A stretch of DNA of 64,000 nt. Origin: Apiospora phragmitis. Lineage: Eukaryota; Ascomycota; Sordariomycetes; Amphisphaeriales; Apiosporaceae. Numbering within the stretch: the first letter of the stretch is position 1; each line of letters opens with the position of its first letter. The DNA is taken from assembly GCA_038363925.1 (NCBI GenBank), contig JAQQWL010000002.1, positions 4,712,001 through 4,776,000 of the forward strand. The letters run 5' to 3'. A program made the translations under genes and the position numbers. Shown here one piece after another: positions 11,701 to 22,903 of the stretch. The notes below the pieces were generated by a model. The model did not search any database and was not told the DNA's origin. It was given only the letters and a program-made list of their open reading frames with translations.

Positions 11701-14700
11701 TTCCTTAGGCTTAGTTAATAAGGGTTTCCAAGTCGGGACTAACTTCCGACGATAGCGGGTCTTTCCGTTGCACCGAATCTCTCGCCCCGTATACTGCCTA
11801 GGCTAGTACGCGAAGCCTGCCCTCTAAAGAGCTAGTATTTACTGCTAGTTTTTTTTTTTAGAGTAGGTAATAGTATTAAATTATTACCCGTATCGGTAAT
11901 ATAATCTAGCCGTCTCGATAGGCTATTAACGGGGTTATTCTTACCCGGCTAATAAACGATTACGAAATCGAAGGGGGCTAAATATATGTACTAACGTACT
12001 TGGCGATTATTTAACCTATTAATCTTTATAAAGCTTTATAAGTTTCGGTAATCCGAAAATATCTCGATAATATATTTTACCTTTTTTAAATAATACTTTT
12101 AATATTTAAAGCACGATATTATTACGAATATCTCTTAGTTTAGTATATTATAATTAAGCTCCGCTTCGGAAAACTTTTTAAAATAAAAGGAGACCGGGTA
12201 ATAATAGCCTTTAACACTTTTTTAAGAAAGGGTTCTAATTATTACGAACTTAGAAGCGTTTATTTTTAACCGTACCAGCTTCTCGGGGTCGAAATAGGTC
12301 AAGAGCGGCGCTGTTTGGAAGGCTTGCTTCAGGAATATAAAAGCTGTTTTAATAAAGCTATCTAGGTAAAATACTTTTACTTTTTATCCGGTTTCGCTAT
12401 CCTTAAATAACCTTATTATTAAGGTAACGATTTCGGAATATTTTTTTATAAAACGACGGTAAAAGTTATAAAACTTTAAAAAGATTTAAAGGTTATAAAT
12501 AAACGTTGGTATTAATTAGTCCTTAATTATATTGATTTTTAAAGGATTTATAAATACTTTTTTTATAAAGATATAATACTTAAGAATTTTAAAACTTTTA
12601 AAAGAATTAATATTTAAATAGTTTTATATATAAGTCGGCTTTTAAAAGCTTTTCGACCACTTATTATAAGTATTTCGTATAGGTTTTTTTATTTAAAAAA
12701 TAAATTAAAATATTATCGATATATATTATATAATACATATTTATTAAATTCTTTAAATATTATAAAATATAATATTAAAAAATAACCGGGGTATTAATAA
12801 AACTTATCGTTATTATTAAAAACTCGAAATAACCGTATCGGGTCCGAAACGCCGTTTTCTACTCGTCCCTACGTTTAATACGGATACGGTAATATATATC
12901 CTTAAAATCGATTTTAAAAAAGATTATAAATTAAAAAACTTTATTTAATAGCTTTAAAATAAGGGGTAAAGTATATTAGTTCTTAATAATAATATTATTT
13001 AATCCCTTATAATTAACGTAAAGGCGTAAAGTTCCGTCCTTTTTTAGAACGAAAAAAATGGGGGCCCCCGTTAGACTTTATAATTCTTAAATCTTCCCCC
13101 CTTTTTTTATTTTATTTAACTATTTTCGTAATACCTAAAGTTCGGAATATAATAAAGGGTAGATAGGTCGGTGAGGGGGCTCTGTCCCGGGTTCGAAATT
13201 AATAGTATAGTTAGCTGCTCGGTCTAACGGGAAGATATTACATTTTTCGGTCTTAAAAAAGGTAGTTAGGTATTGGACATAGCTAGGGATAAGGGGTAGG
13301 GCCTCTTCCCCCGGGCGTTTTCTCTCCTCTTTTTATACCTCTTTTCGCGGAGATATAATAATATAATAAAAGGTATTACTTTTATAAGCGCGGTAAAAAA
13401 AGCGAGGGTTTATAAGTTAAACTTTAGTTATATTAATAAAGAATTATTAACGGTTTTTTCCCGCGTTAATAATTAGTTTTAGCTTTTATATAGCTTTATA
13501 AAATAATAAGACTAGGGTACCTTTATAATGAAAGTCCCGGTTAATAATAATATAAAAGCGTTAAATCTATTTTATAACCCTTTAGAAATTAATAAGATTA
13601 AACTTTATTTAATAAACGCTATAAGTAGGGATATATAAATTATTAATAAAATTAATAAATATTATTTATAAAAAGGTTTAAAATAATTTAATTTATAAAA
13701 CGAAAGTATAATTAGTTATATTTATTTTAAAGTATATATTTAAATTAAAATAAATAAAGATTAATATTATATGCGATAAAAAAATAACGATTATAATAAG
13801 GGCTCGTAAGGTTTTAAATACTTTTATAAAAGGATCCTTATTTAAAAAAGGTATACTTTTATTTAAAACCTTTTCTTATTTCTTAAAATTTATTATATTA
13901 ATATTTAATTTTTAATAAAATATTTATTAACGTAATATTTTTTTTTATTATATTAATAATAAGTAATATAGTTTAAATTCGGGTAGCCCGCGGTACCGTT
14001 CCGTGCCGGTCCGGCTTACGCGTTCTTAAAATAAAACGGTAAGGTGGATACGTTTTATTTCTCTTTATAATTCGGCGGGCCTTATTTTTTACGCTTAAAA
14101 TCCCTAGGCTCCGAATTATTCGAACTAGCGTAGCTTCGCGGGCCTTTAGCGGGCGTTATTATTATTCGGCTTTTCGTATTTTTTTTTTATTAATTTTAAT
14201 AAAATTTTTTACTTTTTTCTTATTAAGTTAATTATATTATTCTATTATTCCGGAATATTATCGTAATAATTTATAATATCGTAACGTAAAGGTTAAAAAA
14301 ACTTACCGAAGAAATAATATACACGTTCCCGGTCGGAACGCGGGCGGACCTGGCTTTTTAAAAAGGTTAAGTACTTGTGAAACTACCGCGGATCCTAGTT
14401 TAAGAGTTAGTACGCCTCTTTTAATTAAGAATTAATTATAGCGGCCTCGTTAATAAAGCTCCGAATAACCGCCCGCGTTTATTTTAAAAAAGTTATTTAA
14501 TAATATTTTAATTATTTCGATTCGTACTCGGAAGCGTATTACTTTTTTAAATAAAATTATTATTTTATTTCTTAAATTATTTAGCTATATACGTATAAAA
14601 TCTTAGCGTAGGCGTTACGGTAATATTTTAAAGTAGCTTTATAAATTATTTATAACTTTTTAACCTAGTTTTCTTATCGTGTTTTAATAAAAGTTAAATT

Positions 14701-15232
14701 AAATTAATTATATTAAAACTTAATCGATTTATTAAAGTTTAAATCGAGATTATTAATTAATAGGGTTCCGTTAATATCGTTATTTAAGGATAAATTATTA
14801 ATAAGGTCTAAGTTATGCCCCTTTAATTCCGAAGGGGTATCGGCCTCGCCGCTTGATAGGTTCGAAAAGGATAAAAGGGTTTTCTATATCCTTATCCTTC
14901 TATTAAGAGGCTTATTTTTTAACTTTTTTAAAACGTTTTTTAAATAATAACCGTTTAAACCTTAATTAATCGAGCTCTTTTTAAAGACGTATTTTTAAAA
15001 ATACGTTAAAGGGAGTATCGGGCTTAATAATAAATAAAGGATTACTAATAATATCCGTAGCTACTCTTACTTCTTTTTCTTTTTTTTTTTTTAAAAGGGG
15101 GATTCGTCGGTTTTTCGTCTTTATTATCCTTAACGGTCGTGTTCGGAGAATTAAAAGCTATAAGAGTTTTCCCTTTTTTTCTTCGAAATCGATATTATTA
15201 ATAAGTAGGTTATATTATAAAAGCGTTAGAAT

Positions 15233-15402
15233 TATAAAAGTATATCGATCCTTAAGTATTAATAGTATATAAGTGTAATAAAATAAAGCTAACGCTTGTT
15301 CCGTATATATTTTCTACGGGAATATGGGATATTATAAAAAAACTAGAAAGAGAGGGGCCCGGGAGGTATGGGACGTACGGATGCTTCCTCTGTCCTGTTA
15401 CA
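15233..15402 (-). repeat. Gypsy LTR (5' LTR in element orientation)
   Basis: This partner of 8615-8784 ends CTGTTACA in the plus direction and is followed by the target copy GCTTT. Its first bases read TATAAAAG where the other LTR has TATGAAAG, consistent with an original TG start altered by RIP. Confidence 0.88.
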
Positions 15403-15903
15403 GCTTTAAGAAATCTATCCTTTTAAAAAAAATAATACCGATAAATAAATAATGAGTAATAAATCTTTTAACTTAATACTTATTAAGTATTATATTAATC
15501 TCGTTAGTTTAAAAAATCCGTTAAGCGAATATTCGAAAGATAATGTACGCCGGTGAACAGTTTAAATTATATTACGTAAAATACTAAGTCACGATCTAAG
15601 ACTTTTCCGCTATTATTAAGGCCTGGAAGGACTTATTCCGTTATTTTATAGTTTTACGGCCGTAAATCCGAGCCCTTAGAGTTATTCTAGGGATATTATA
15701 CTTCTCGGCGGCTTATTTTATTAACGAGCTATTTATAATATCTTAAATCGCGCGTTATAATATTAACTCGTTAAGTTTACAGCTTATTAAAAAGAGGAAA
15801 AGAAAAAAAAAAGATGGTATTATTTAATTAATTATAAATTAAAAGCTAACTAGTTTATATACTAATTTATATATAATATTATTAAGGGCTATCTAAATTT
15901 AGG

Positions 15904-15945
15904 GGTCGCCGTTATATAAGGTGACCGTATTACCGTTAGCTGGCT
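15904..15945 (-). repeat. Right terminal inverted repeat of the interrupted Fot1/pogo element
   Basis: The reverse complement begins AGCCAGCTAACGGTAATACG, matching 7234-7275. It is followed by TA (15946-15947). Confidence 0.86.
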
Positions 15946-15947
15946 TA

Positions 15948-17542
15948 GCTTTTAATTAATAAGGGCCGGTATAAGTTTCGGAACTTCTCGGTAAGCTTAT
16001 ATAATTAAGGTATAGAGAGCGATTTCTTTTTTAAATCCTTTTTCGAGGGCTCGTTATACGAGTTAAAGCTTATTTAGTAGGATTTTTAAAACCTCGATAA
16101 ATTATTTCTCGGCGTTTTTATTTTTTACTTATACGAAAAAGGTTATCGTTTAATCCGTAAAATATTATATATAGTTTATTATCGTATTAAAGTACGAGTT
16201 TATAAAGTAGTATATTTCGTTTTTATTTTTTTTAAGTTCGATATAATTAAAATAAAATGCTTTTATATAATTAAAAAAAATGTCCGAGAAGATCGTATAA
16301 TACTAATCCTTTAATATATTTAACCGTCGATATATTTTAATAAATATCTATACTTTATTATAAAAGATATCGTACGGCTTACCGGTATAGTTTTTTTATT
16401 CTTTTTTTATACTTTTAAAAAAGTAACGGCCTTATTTTAATCGATTTTACCGTTATAAATAGCTCGGCTTAAAAAGATATCGTATTTTATAACGTACGTT
16501 AAACTAAATAATCGTACGGTCTAGTCCGGGGGTACCGGAGTTAGAAAAAGAAAAGGGACGATATCTTATAACGTTTAAATACTTAGAAATCTAGGGTTAA
16601 ACGTCGGGCCTAGAGTTTCCCGTGGTATCGCGGACGATTACTTCGTATAAAGACTAGGTGTTTCTCTTTTAGGCGGCGGTTATTCGACTATTTATTTTCG
16701 GAAAAAGTGTAGAATATCCTCTTTTTAGGTTTCCGAAGTCGGTTCTATCGGTTAGTCTCGTTAGTAAGTAAGAGCGGCCGGTAGTATTAAACTTGCGAGA
16801 TTACTTTTAAAAGATTCGTTTATTAATATATTAACTTCGTTTCCTTCGAAGAAATAATAAACCTCTTTTTAAAACGTACGGTTAATTTAATCGAAATAAT
16901 ATTCGGTTTAATTTTTAAACTTTATATTAAATACTTTAAAAAGAAAGTTTTTTTTTTAATATATAATATTTTAAGAAATATTATATAAGGTATTTTATAA
17001 ATAATTCGGGTATTATTTTTTTAAAAAGTACGTTTAAAGGTTTAAGTTTTTAAAAAGCGAGGTTAACGTTTCTTTTTTAAATTATTAATAAGATCTCGGT
17101 ATTTTAAAATACTTTTTCGTACGTAAATAATTTAAGGTCTAGGGTTATCGGTTTATTTAAATTCGATACGTCCGGGCTTAATCTCGATTTGCTAACCGTA
17201 ATTAATTTTATTTTAATAAAGGTTATCGTTTTATAAATCGTATAATAAAGTTATTTAAATATATAATTATATATAGTTTAATTAATTTCGCGTATAATTC
17301 GAAACCTAGTTTCCTCATAATATATATTTAAAAAAAGGGTTCCTCCTCGTACGGTTAATTTAGTTCGGCTCTTCCTTTAAATTTTTAACGGGCGGAAATT
17401 CTCGGGGCTCCTTAGCACGGTCGCCTTTATATCGATAAAGGCGTAGAACCGTTTCTTTACTTTTATTAATTTATAATTACTTTATATAATTATTAATTAA
17501 TATTAAATAAGCTTTTATATATACGTATAAGTAAAGGTTTAA
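15948..17542. other. RIP-degraded AT-rich sequence, no gene
   Basis: The minus strand of 15,970-16,330 gives a long, mostly open frame once TAG/TAA codons are read through, suggesting a decayed element protein, but no motif allowed a family call. The rest shows nothing recognisable. Confidence 0.55.
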
Positions 17543-17675
17543 ATAATATTATATTATTATATTATATTATTATATTATATCATTATATTATATTATTATA
17601 TTATATTATTATATTTTTATATTATATTATTATATTATATTAATATTATATTATATTATTATATTATATTATTTA
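17543..17675. repeat. AT microsatellite (TATTATAT-type)
   Basis: An imperfect tandem array of TATTATAT/TATTAT units about 130 bp long lies just left of the LTR fragment at the edge of the AT-rich block. Confidence 0.85.
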
Positions 17676-17689
17676 TTTTTATTTTTAAT

Positions 17690-17809
17690 ACGAGTTATAA
17701 AGAATATCTTATACCCTTCTTTATAAAATAAAAAAAGGGTTCGTACGCGTAGGTACGTAATACCTCTTTTAAAGTAATATAAATAGCTTTAGTTTTAGCT
17801 ATTCTAATA
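17690..17809 (+). repeat. RIP-mutated LTR fragment at the block boundary
   Basis: Similar to the 3' part of the solo LTR at 4104-4310: both carry GGGTTCGT(A/G)CGCGTAGG(T/C)ACGT and end TTCTAA(C/T)A. The first part of the LTR is missing or replaced by the microsatellite. Sequence of normal composition starts within 15 bp of its end. Confidence 0.7.
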
Positions 17810-17819
17810 GAAAGTGTTT

Positions 17820-19273
17820 AATTTACTTGTGGGGTACGTTACACATCGAGTTTAAAACATTCACGGGGAATAAGCTTAGAAGATAAAGAAGTTGTTCCAC
17901 CTCAAGGGACTAGTCCTGCTTTTGCTAAAGTTTCCTAGATCTGGAGATATCTATGGCTTATCTTGGGAAGAGCCCTGCCAGGGAGCATTTTCGCTCTCGA
18001 AGAGTCTCTCACTGCGCCTGTCCCCAGTTTCTGTTTGTTTTAATCACTCGGGTATAAAGATGCAAGGCGTGGTTGTCAAGCTAATCTGTTATGACTGAGT
18101 CTGACCGACATCTGTATCTCACTGGTGGCAACATGTAAAGGGATGCGCCAAACAAGATACTCTCCTCCTTCTTATCCCTTCGTATCCCGATGAGGTCCCT
18201 CAGCCGGCCGTAATGCCTCGTCACGACTGTTCCATCATCAGGAAAAAGGGTACCTATATTACGTAGTAGTACCGTACACTACTATGAACTTCCAATGCGT
18301 CCAGGTGGTAACATGATTTTATTGAATAAGTAAGTACTAATTATATCTACATATCTCGGCACGTCCACATGACCCCTGGGAGGCTTGGGGCGTACTGCCC
18401 TGCAGTATGCCTCCCTGACTTTAAACTATACAACAATAACAACTTTGTATCTCGATTGCAAGATATCTCTATAATCCATACATACATGCAAAGTCTGTGA
18501 TCAAGCCGCCTTATATAAAACTAATAATCGAAAAGAAGACCTCCCCATACCCAGAACCTGCCAAACGCACAATATACGCTACATAATGACAAAAAATAAG
18601 AAGTAAATCCTACAATAGAATTTCCCACACACCCTGAAACTTCCCTATCCGTTGCTCCAAGTTTCATACAGTACCTGGGTTGTAGATGTCCCTCGATGAC
18701 ACCAGTAGAGATGATTATACGTATCAACTACTCCGAACCTCCTAGTTCCGATCCTGCCGAAACTGGTGCCTGCCCTTGTCGCCCTACCCGGGCCAGTCCT
18801 CGATCCCGATCATCCGCCGGATGGTAGTTGTAAATTCTATATAGGGAGTTTTGCGGGCGCTTAGTCGTATTAATAGACCCCCAGAAAACCCCATAGTATG
18901 TTATTTCGCTATTTCGCTAGTTCTCCCAATCATATAAAGACGGCAGCAAGGGGTGTGGCGGTACAAAAAGAAGGCTGTGTTTCAGGTGGGAATTTCCCGG
19001 AGCCAACTGTGTTGCACGATCGAGAGCAACAGATGATACATAAAGTGCTATCTAAAGGAAGGTAAGAATACGTACAAAAGAGAGAAGTGTCCTCCTGCTA
19101 TATATAGACAAAAGGAATGGGTCAGTGAGCACGTGACCCCTGCTAGGGTGCTTTTCCTGCGACAAACTGTCAGTCAGCTTCCACAGCATCCCTCGTCATT
19201 TTCCTGCTTCTGTCCCAACCAACTTTACTTCATCAAACCCCAGAAACAACAATTCTGAGTCCATTTAGTCAGT
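17820..19273. other. Intergenic region next to the AT-rich block
   Basis: Composition is normal, and only small open frames of fewer than 70 codons are present. None has a motif or splice structure I would defend, and I see no repeat in this stretch. Confidence 0.6.
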
Positions 19274-20057
19274 ATGCATATTCTAAGTGTAGGAGACGCT
19301 TCGACGGCTTTAGCACTGCTTCAAATTCAGAAGCCAATGAACAGCGGAACGCCCCTTGCTCCGACGACCAATATCCCGGGCGGAACTCCTTTCACCTTGT
19401 GCCCCGAGTCGCGCTCTACCGACCTTTTTCAGATCTCATCGGTTGTGGTTGAGCGCCAGCCTGTATACATGTTAGGTGTTCCATCTCTGAGGTCATTTGT
19501 ACCGATGGAAGCAAGTACCTCCTGCTAACGCGCCAAGTCGCAAACAGCGATGATGTGTTCGTGTTACACATCGAAGGGGAGTTCCAGGATACATTCACAC
19601 CTAACGCCACCATGAATGTGACGGGGAACTGTGGTTCGTACTGCGACGCGTACGGCGCAAACCCCGACGAGGGACCGGGCGTGACCTGGCGATCCGACTT
19701 CTGCCGCCTCAATCCGCTCGAGCAGCCGCTCGGCGGGAGGAAGGACAACACAGCATGTCCGCCCGAGAAAGGGTACGCAATGATAAGTCCAATGGGCTTG
19801 GCTATGCCTATGATCCTCTGGTCGCCGGTAAGCATGCACCTTGTCTATCAAGTTTCGAGGTTGGCGGCTGACAGTGCAGGCAGGCCATCTACAATTTCAC
19901 ATTCGACGCAAAGACAGAGGATGGCAGGAGGATCTACTGCCTCACGACTGAGGTCTGTATGAGGTGGGAGGACGAGGAAAAGAACAAGCGATATAGTCCG
20001 GGCCCTTGGAGTAACTACACATGGCCAAATTCGATGCCTGGTCGTAAATCTAGTTAG
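19274..20057 (+). CDS. Secreted ML (MD-2-related lipid recognition) domain-like protein
   Basis: The predicted product resembles fungal ML/NPC2-type lipid-transfer proteins: a first cysteine in T-L-C-P-E-S, then D-L-F-Q-I-S-S-V with a proline, an H-I-E-G-E-F strand, a D-F-C, the A-C-P-P-E-K-G block, and a final strand ending I-Y-C-L-T. These match the spacing of the ML fold, which binds lipids or sterols. The 3' intron is clear (19828-19883, GTAAGC...GCAG). An upstream intron is needed to join frame 2 to frame 1 and probably ends at 19547 after a TGCTAAC branch; its donor is uncertain (about 19463-19492). The ATG at 19274 is the only convenient start, yet it lacks a strong signal peptide, so the true first exon may differ. 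Function is inferred from the fold only. Confidence 0.55.
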
Positions 20058-20635
20058 GTCTCCATTAATAGTTATTACCCTTTCAATCAAGGCTTGAATG
20101 GTACCCCTATAATCTATTATGACATGCCAAGCAATAACATAGGTCAATCGGCTGATATTTCAAAACTTGTTTGGGCTTTTTGATCCCCTAAACACTTGAG
20201 TGTCCTTGTTATTTCCTAGTAGGTATGCATATCATGATACGAGTGCTCTCTACTTCTAATCAAAAAGGAGGGATTGGGGGAGTCCGAGGTGCCACAACGG
20301 GTTATGATCTCTGAAATCTAATTAATATGTGCCGCTGAGCTAAGGCGGTTATTAAATTTGCTACATTGTCGTCTGAATGTGAATACTGCGATTCACCTTG
20401 ACACATAATGTGAGATGGAGAGCCAGGCGGCTTGTATTCAATAAAGTCTGCACTTGATGAAGCTATAATGAGACCACTGAGGTCTTGGACTTCCTTCCTA
20501 CCAACCTTTCCTCTTTGCGAACCTTTCCCTCTACACCCCTGCATCAAAGCAACAGGATCGCTCATCTCCATTCTTTGCATCTCTCGGTGACCATCCAGCA
20601 AACCCTTCTCAGCACGAGATCACACGTTGCCCGCA

Positions 20636-21472
20636 ATGCCTCGCATCAACTTCCTCCCGTTGCTCTTCCTCTTCTTCTCCGCTTTGGTGTCTGCAAACTA
20701 CTTGAACTATTGCCAAACGTTCGAGCTGGTGCCTTCCAAGAAGAAAGCGGAGACGGGTTTCCTCAAGTCCGATTGCCTGGGTGTGTATAAAAATACCACG
20801 ATGACTCAATGCTCGTACCTGAACCTCAATCAGTGAGTTATCAGCTGTTCCCAGACGTTGAGACGCAGTCCAAACCCATCCAATCCATCCTTGCCTTTTT
20901 TCCTTTCTTTCTTCTCTTCTCTTGTCTTCGACTGTGCTCTATGTTACCGTTTTCACTTGGTCGGTGCTTATGAAGACTGACAAAGCAGAAAGATGCTATG
21001 TCTTGGGCCCCGACACGCAATACCACCCCCAGCGCCTGGGCAAAGGCCTGGACGGCCTCCACGCCCCCAACTGCAGACTCACGTACGCCGACGATCACTA
21101 CAAGAACAACAATAAAGCGACCGGCATGGAGTGTACGCAACCCGGCGAACTGGGGGGTACTTACACCGCCGACTTCCGTAAGTTACATCCCCGTTTTCCA
21201 TCCCGAACGTTCTCGTCGGACTTGGAAGAAAGAATTATACAAGTACTAATGGGTGAACTCTGCGGGTGGGGCGTGCAGGACTGATCATTGGTGCTGATAT
21301 CGGCTTTCTGAGCTGTTCTGTTACAACCGTGCTGGCTTCCTGTGTCCCGAGAACGGCGAGGAGTCGCCGTACTGAGTCAAGGGTGGAGAGGTGGAGCGAA
21401 AGGAGAGGCCTGACATCTGTTCGTGCGTGGATGAGTAGGGCGCCGTTATTACTGTTTCCTCCGCTTGATTAA
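20636..21472 (+). CDS. Secreted cyanovirin-N-like (CVNH-like) cysteine-rich protein, 3' end frame-broken
   Basis: The ATG at 20636 opens a clear signal peptide (R-I-N-F-L-P-L-L-F-L-F-F-S-A-L-V-S-A). The body has paired cysteines, an S-Y-L-N-L-N strand and an N-C-R-L-T-Y block like CVNH lectin-fold proteins, which bind glycans in other systems. Introns are 20833-20992 (GTGAGT...AAAG) and 21178-21278 (GTAAGT...GCAG). After the second intron the frame reads L-I-I-G-A-D-I-G-F-L-S-C and then becomes arginine-rich to a stop at 21470-21472. Another frame from about 21321 gives a more natural ending, C-Y-N-R-A-G-F-L-C-P, with a stop at 21373-21375. The switch coincides with a TGTTC/TGTTA duplication, so the gene may be a recent pseudogene or contain a sequence error. 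Confidence 0.55.
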
Positions 21473-21911
21473 CACGGCTCTGCTTCGCACTAGATTGCTC
21501 TCTTCTAGACTGGGCCGTCTGTTACTACGGCCCTTCACTTTCCTACCGGCTGCCGACAAGGCAGCTATTCGATGGCTCGTTCCTGATGAAATCGAAGCCT
21601 TCTGCAAATGAGAATCCTAGGAGCTTTTGCTTGCCATATCAAATATCATGGCGTTCGTATCTCTGTGTCTGTTTCACCCAATCACCCAAGTGGCTAGTGA
21701 CAACGTGAAAAGTTGGGCGTAAGCATGGAGAAAACCACAGTAGTATTACTACTACTCCTTGATATCGACGATCAATGTCAAGCCGAACTACTTCGTCAAC
21801 TCCCATATTTGCTTTTTGTCCCGGATGAACCACTCATCTTACTCCAACCCCTAATCATACGTTCTAGCCAACCAACCAACCCCCCATTCCAAACTGCGCC
21901 GCCACCTGCGC
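21473..21911. other. Intergenic, convergent 3' region
   Basis: This 440-bp gap lies between two genes that converge. Nothing recognisable beyond 3' untranslated sequence. Confidence 0.6.
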
Positions 21912-22903
21912 TCAAGCAATAAACGGCATCTCCCGCCTCTCCGCCGCCGCCGCCGCCGCCGCCGCCGCGACCTGGTCCGCCCGGGCCGACGTGAACGCGC
22001 TCACGAGCGCAGGGTACCAGACGCTGACCATCTTGTCGTCGCCGCCGGCGTTGGGGTGGATGCCGTCGCGGTTGTCGGCCGACCCGCTGTAGCCCGTGTA
22101 CTGGTCGACGACCCAGATGGGGCTCGCGGTCGTGTTCTTGCCCGCCGCCCACGGCGTGATGGCCGCGTTCAGGGCCTGCACTTTGCCGTTGTAGTTGCCC
22201 ATGCCCATCGGGATGATCTGGGCGACCTGAATGTAGCGGACCGCGTTTTGTCAGTCCTACTGTTTTTTTTTTTTTGGATTGCGCGTGTTCGAGTGGTGAG
22301 TGGAAAGACGTCAAGGAGAGGAGGAGGAGGAGGAGGAAACGTACGACGATCTTCATCTTCGGGTTGCTGTCCCGCATCACCTGGACCAAGGTAGAGAACG
22401 CCGCGATGATCTGGTCCACGGGCTTGTTCTGCTGCACGATGTCGTTGGTGCCCAGGTGCATCGTGATGACGTCGGCCGGGTTTCTCTGCAGCCAGCCCAC
22501 CAGCTGCTTGCTGTTCGCAATGTTGATGGCGAGGAACCCCGAGTGGCCTGCAACCATACCACTCCCCCGTTAGTCGTTGGCTTATCAGTCGACCCAAACA
22601 CTACGCCGCAAACGGCCCCTTGTGTGCTGGTCCCTCGATGTTTCTTCGGATGGTGATGCAACACGTACCTTCATTATCACGGTCGTACTTGGTGTCGCGG
22701 CAGGCGTTCTCGTTCTTACCCGACCCGACGAAGTTGGTCGTCGCCCAATCCGTGCCCTGCAGCTTCTCCCACAGCTTGGCGCGCCAGCAGGTGATCTCCG
22801 TGATGGAGTCGCCGAAGGGCATGTACCGTAGGGGGGCCGTGGTGTTCTGGGCCACCGCCGCGCCTACCAGCGTGGCCAGGGAGAGGAGCTTGACTGAAAC
22901 CAT
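21912..22903 (-). CDS. Secreted SGNH hydrolase, CE3-type acetylxylan esterase-like
   Basis: There are three exons (22903-22669, 22547-22345, 22226-21912) with canonical introns, giving 250 residues. Residues 1-18 form a signal peptide. Block I is M-P-F-G-D-S-I-T with the nucleophile Ser33. E-G-H-S-G-F and H-L-G-T-N-D supply oxyanion-hole blocks, and D-G-I-H-P-N near the C-terminus holds the catalytic Asp and His. This arrangement and the surrounding residues (I-T-E-I-T-C-W-R) match carbohydrate esterase family 3, which removes acetyl groups from xylan outside the cell. The C-terminal tail after the catalytic domain contains nine alanines encoded by a GCC/GCG repeat, which is unusual and probably slips in length. 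Substrate is inferred from the family. Confidence 0.9.
21941..21969. repeat. (CCG)n trinucleotide repeat inside the esterase gene
   Basis: About nine tandem CCG units on the plus strand encode the poly-alanine stretch in the esterase tail. Such in-frame trinucleotide runs are prone to length change. Confidence 0.9.

Larger units (their letters stand above)
8615..15402 (-). mobile_element. Gypsy-type LTR retrotransposon, complete but RIP-degraded
   Basis: The element is 6.79 kb with 170-bp LTRs at both ends and a 5-bp target duplication (GCCTT at 8610-8614, GCTTT at 15403-15407). It lies inside the Fot1/pogo element, whose sequence resumes on either side. On the minus strand the reverse-transcriptase active site (Y-I-D-D/N-I-L-I-Y) is at about 12697-12723, followed leftward by the conserved KLLKADLYIK stretch. 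RNase H would occupy about 12.0-12.4 kb. Integrase, with the D-x2-ILV-x3-RY-K pattern, lies at about 11.2-11.4 kb. The RT-RH-INT order identifies Gypsy (Metaviridae). TAG/TAA codons interrupt every frame, so it is not autonomous. Confidence 0.88.
7234..15945 (-). mobile_element. Fot1/pogo-like DNA transposon, full length, interrupted by a Gypsy element
   Basis: Terminal inverted repeats of 42 bp lie at 7234-7275 and 15904-15945, with TA on each outer side (7232-7233 and 15946-15947). After removing the nested Gypsy element and one target copy (8615-15407) about 1.92 kb remain, a normal size for Fot1-type elements. The transposase reads leftward. Its N-terminus (about 15,450-15,830, minus strand) shows a psq-type helix-turn-helix (AAEKYNIPR followed by TLRAR), and the DDE core lies at 7700-8500. 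Stops from RIP are frequent. It is an inverted relative of the copy at 1-1514. Confidence 0.88.

Noticed and set aside
17543..17675. Possible CRISPR-like or centromeric array
   Set aside because: The array is a simple AT microsatellite without spacers or a repeat unit of suitable length, and the host is a fungus.
21796..22557. A long minus-strand frame reading through the esterase intron
   Set aside because: It retains the intron (22227-22344) and enters a second frame of the esterase. The spliced three-exon model explains the conserved motifs.
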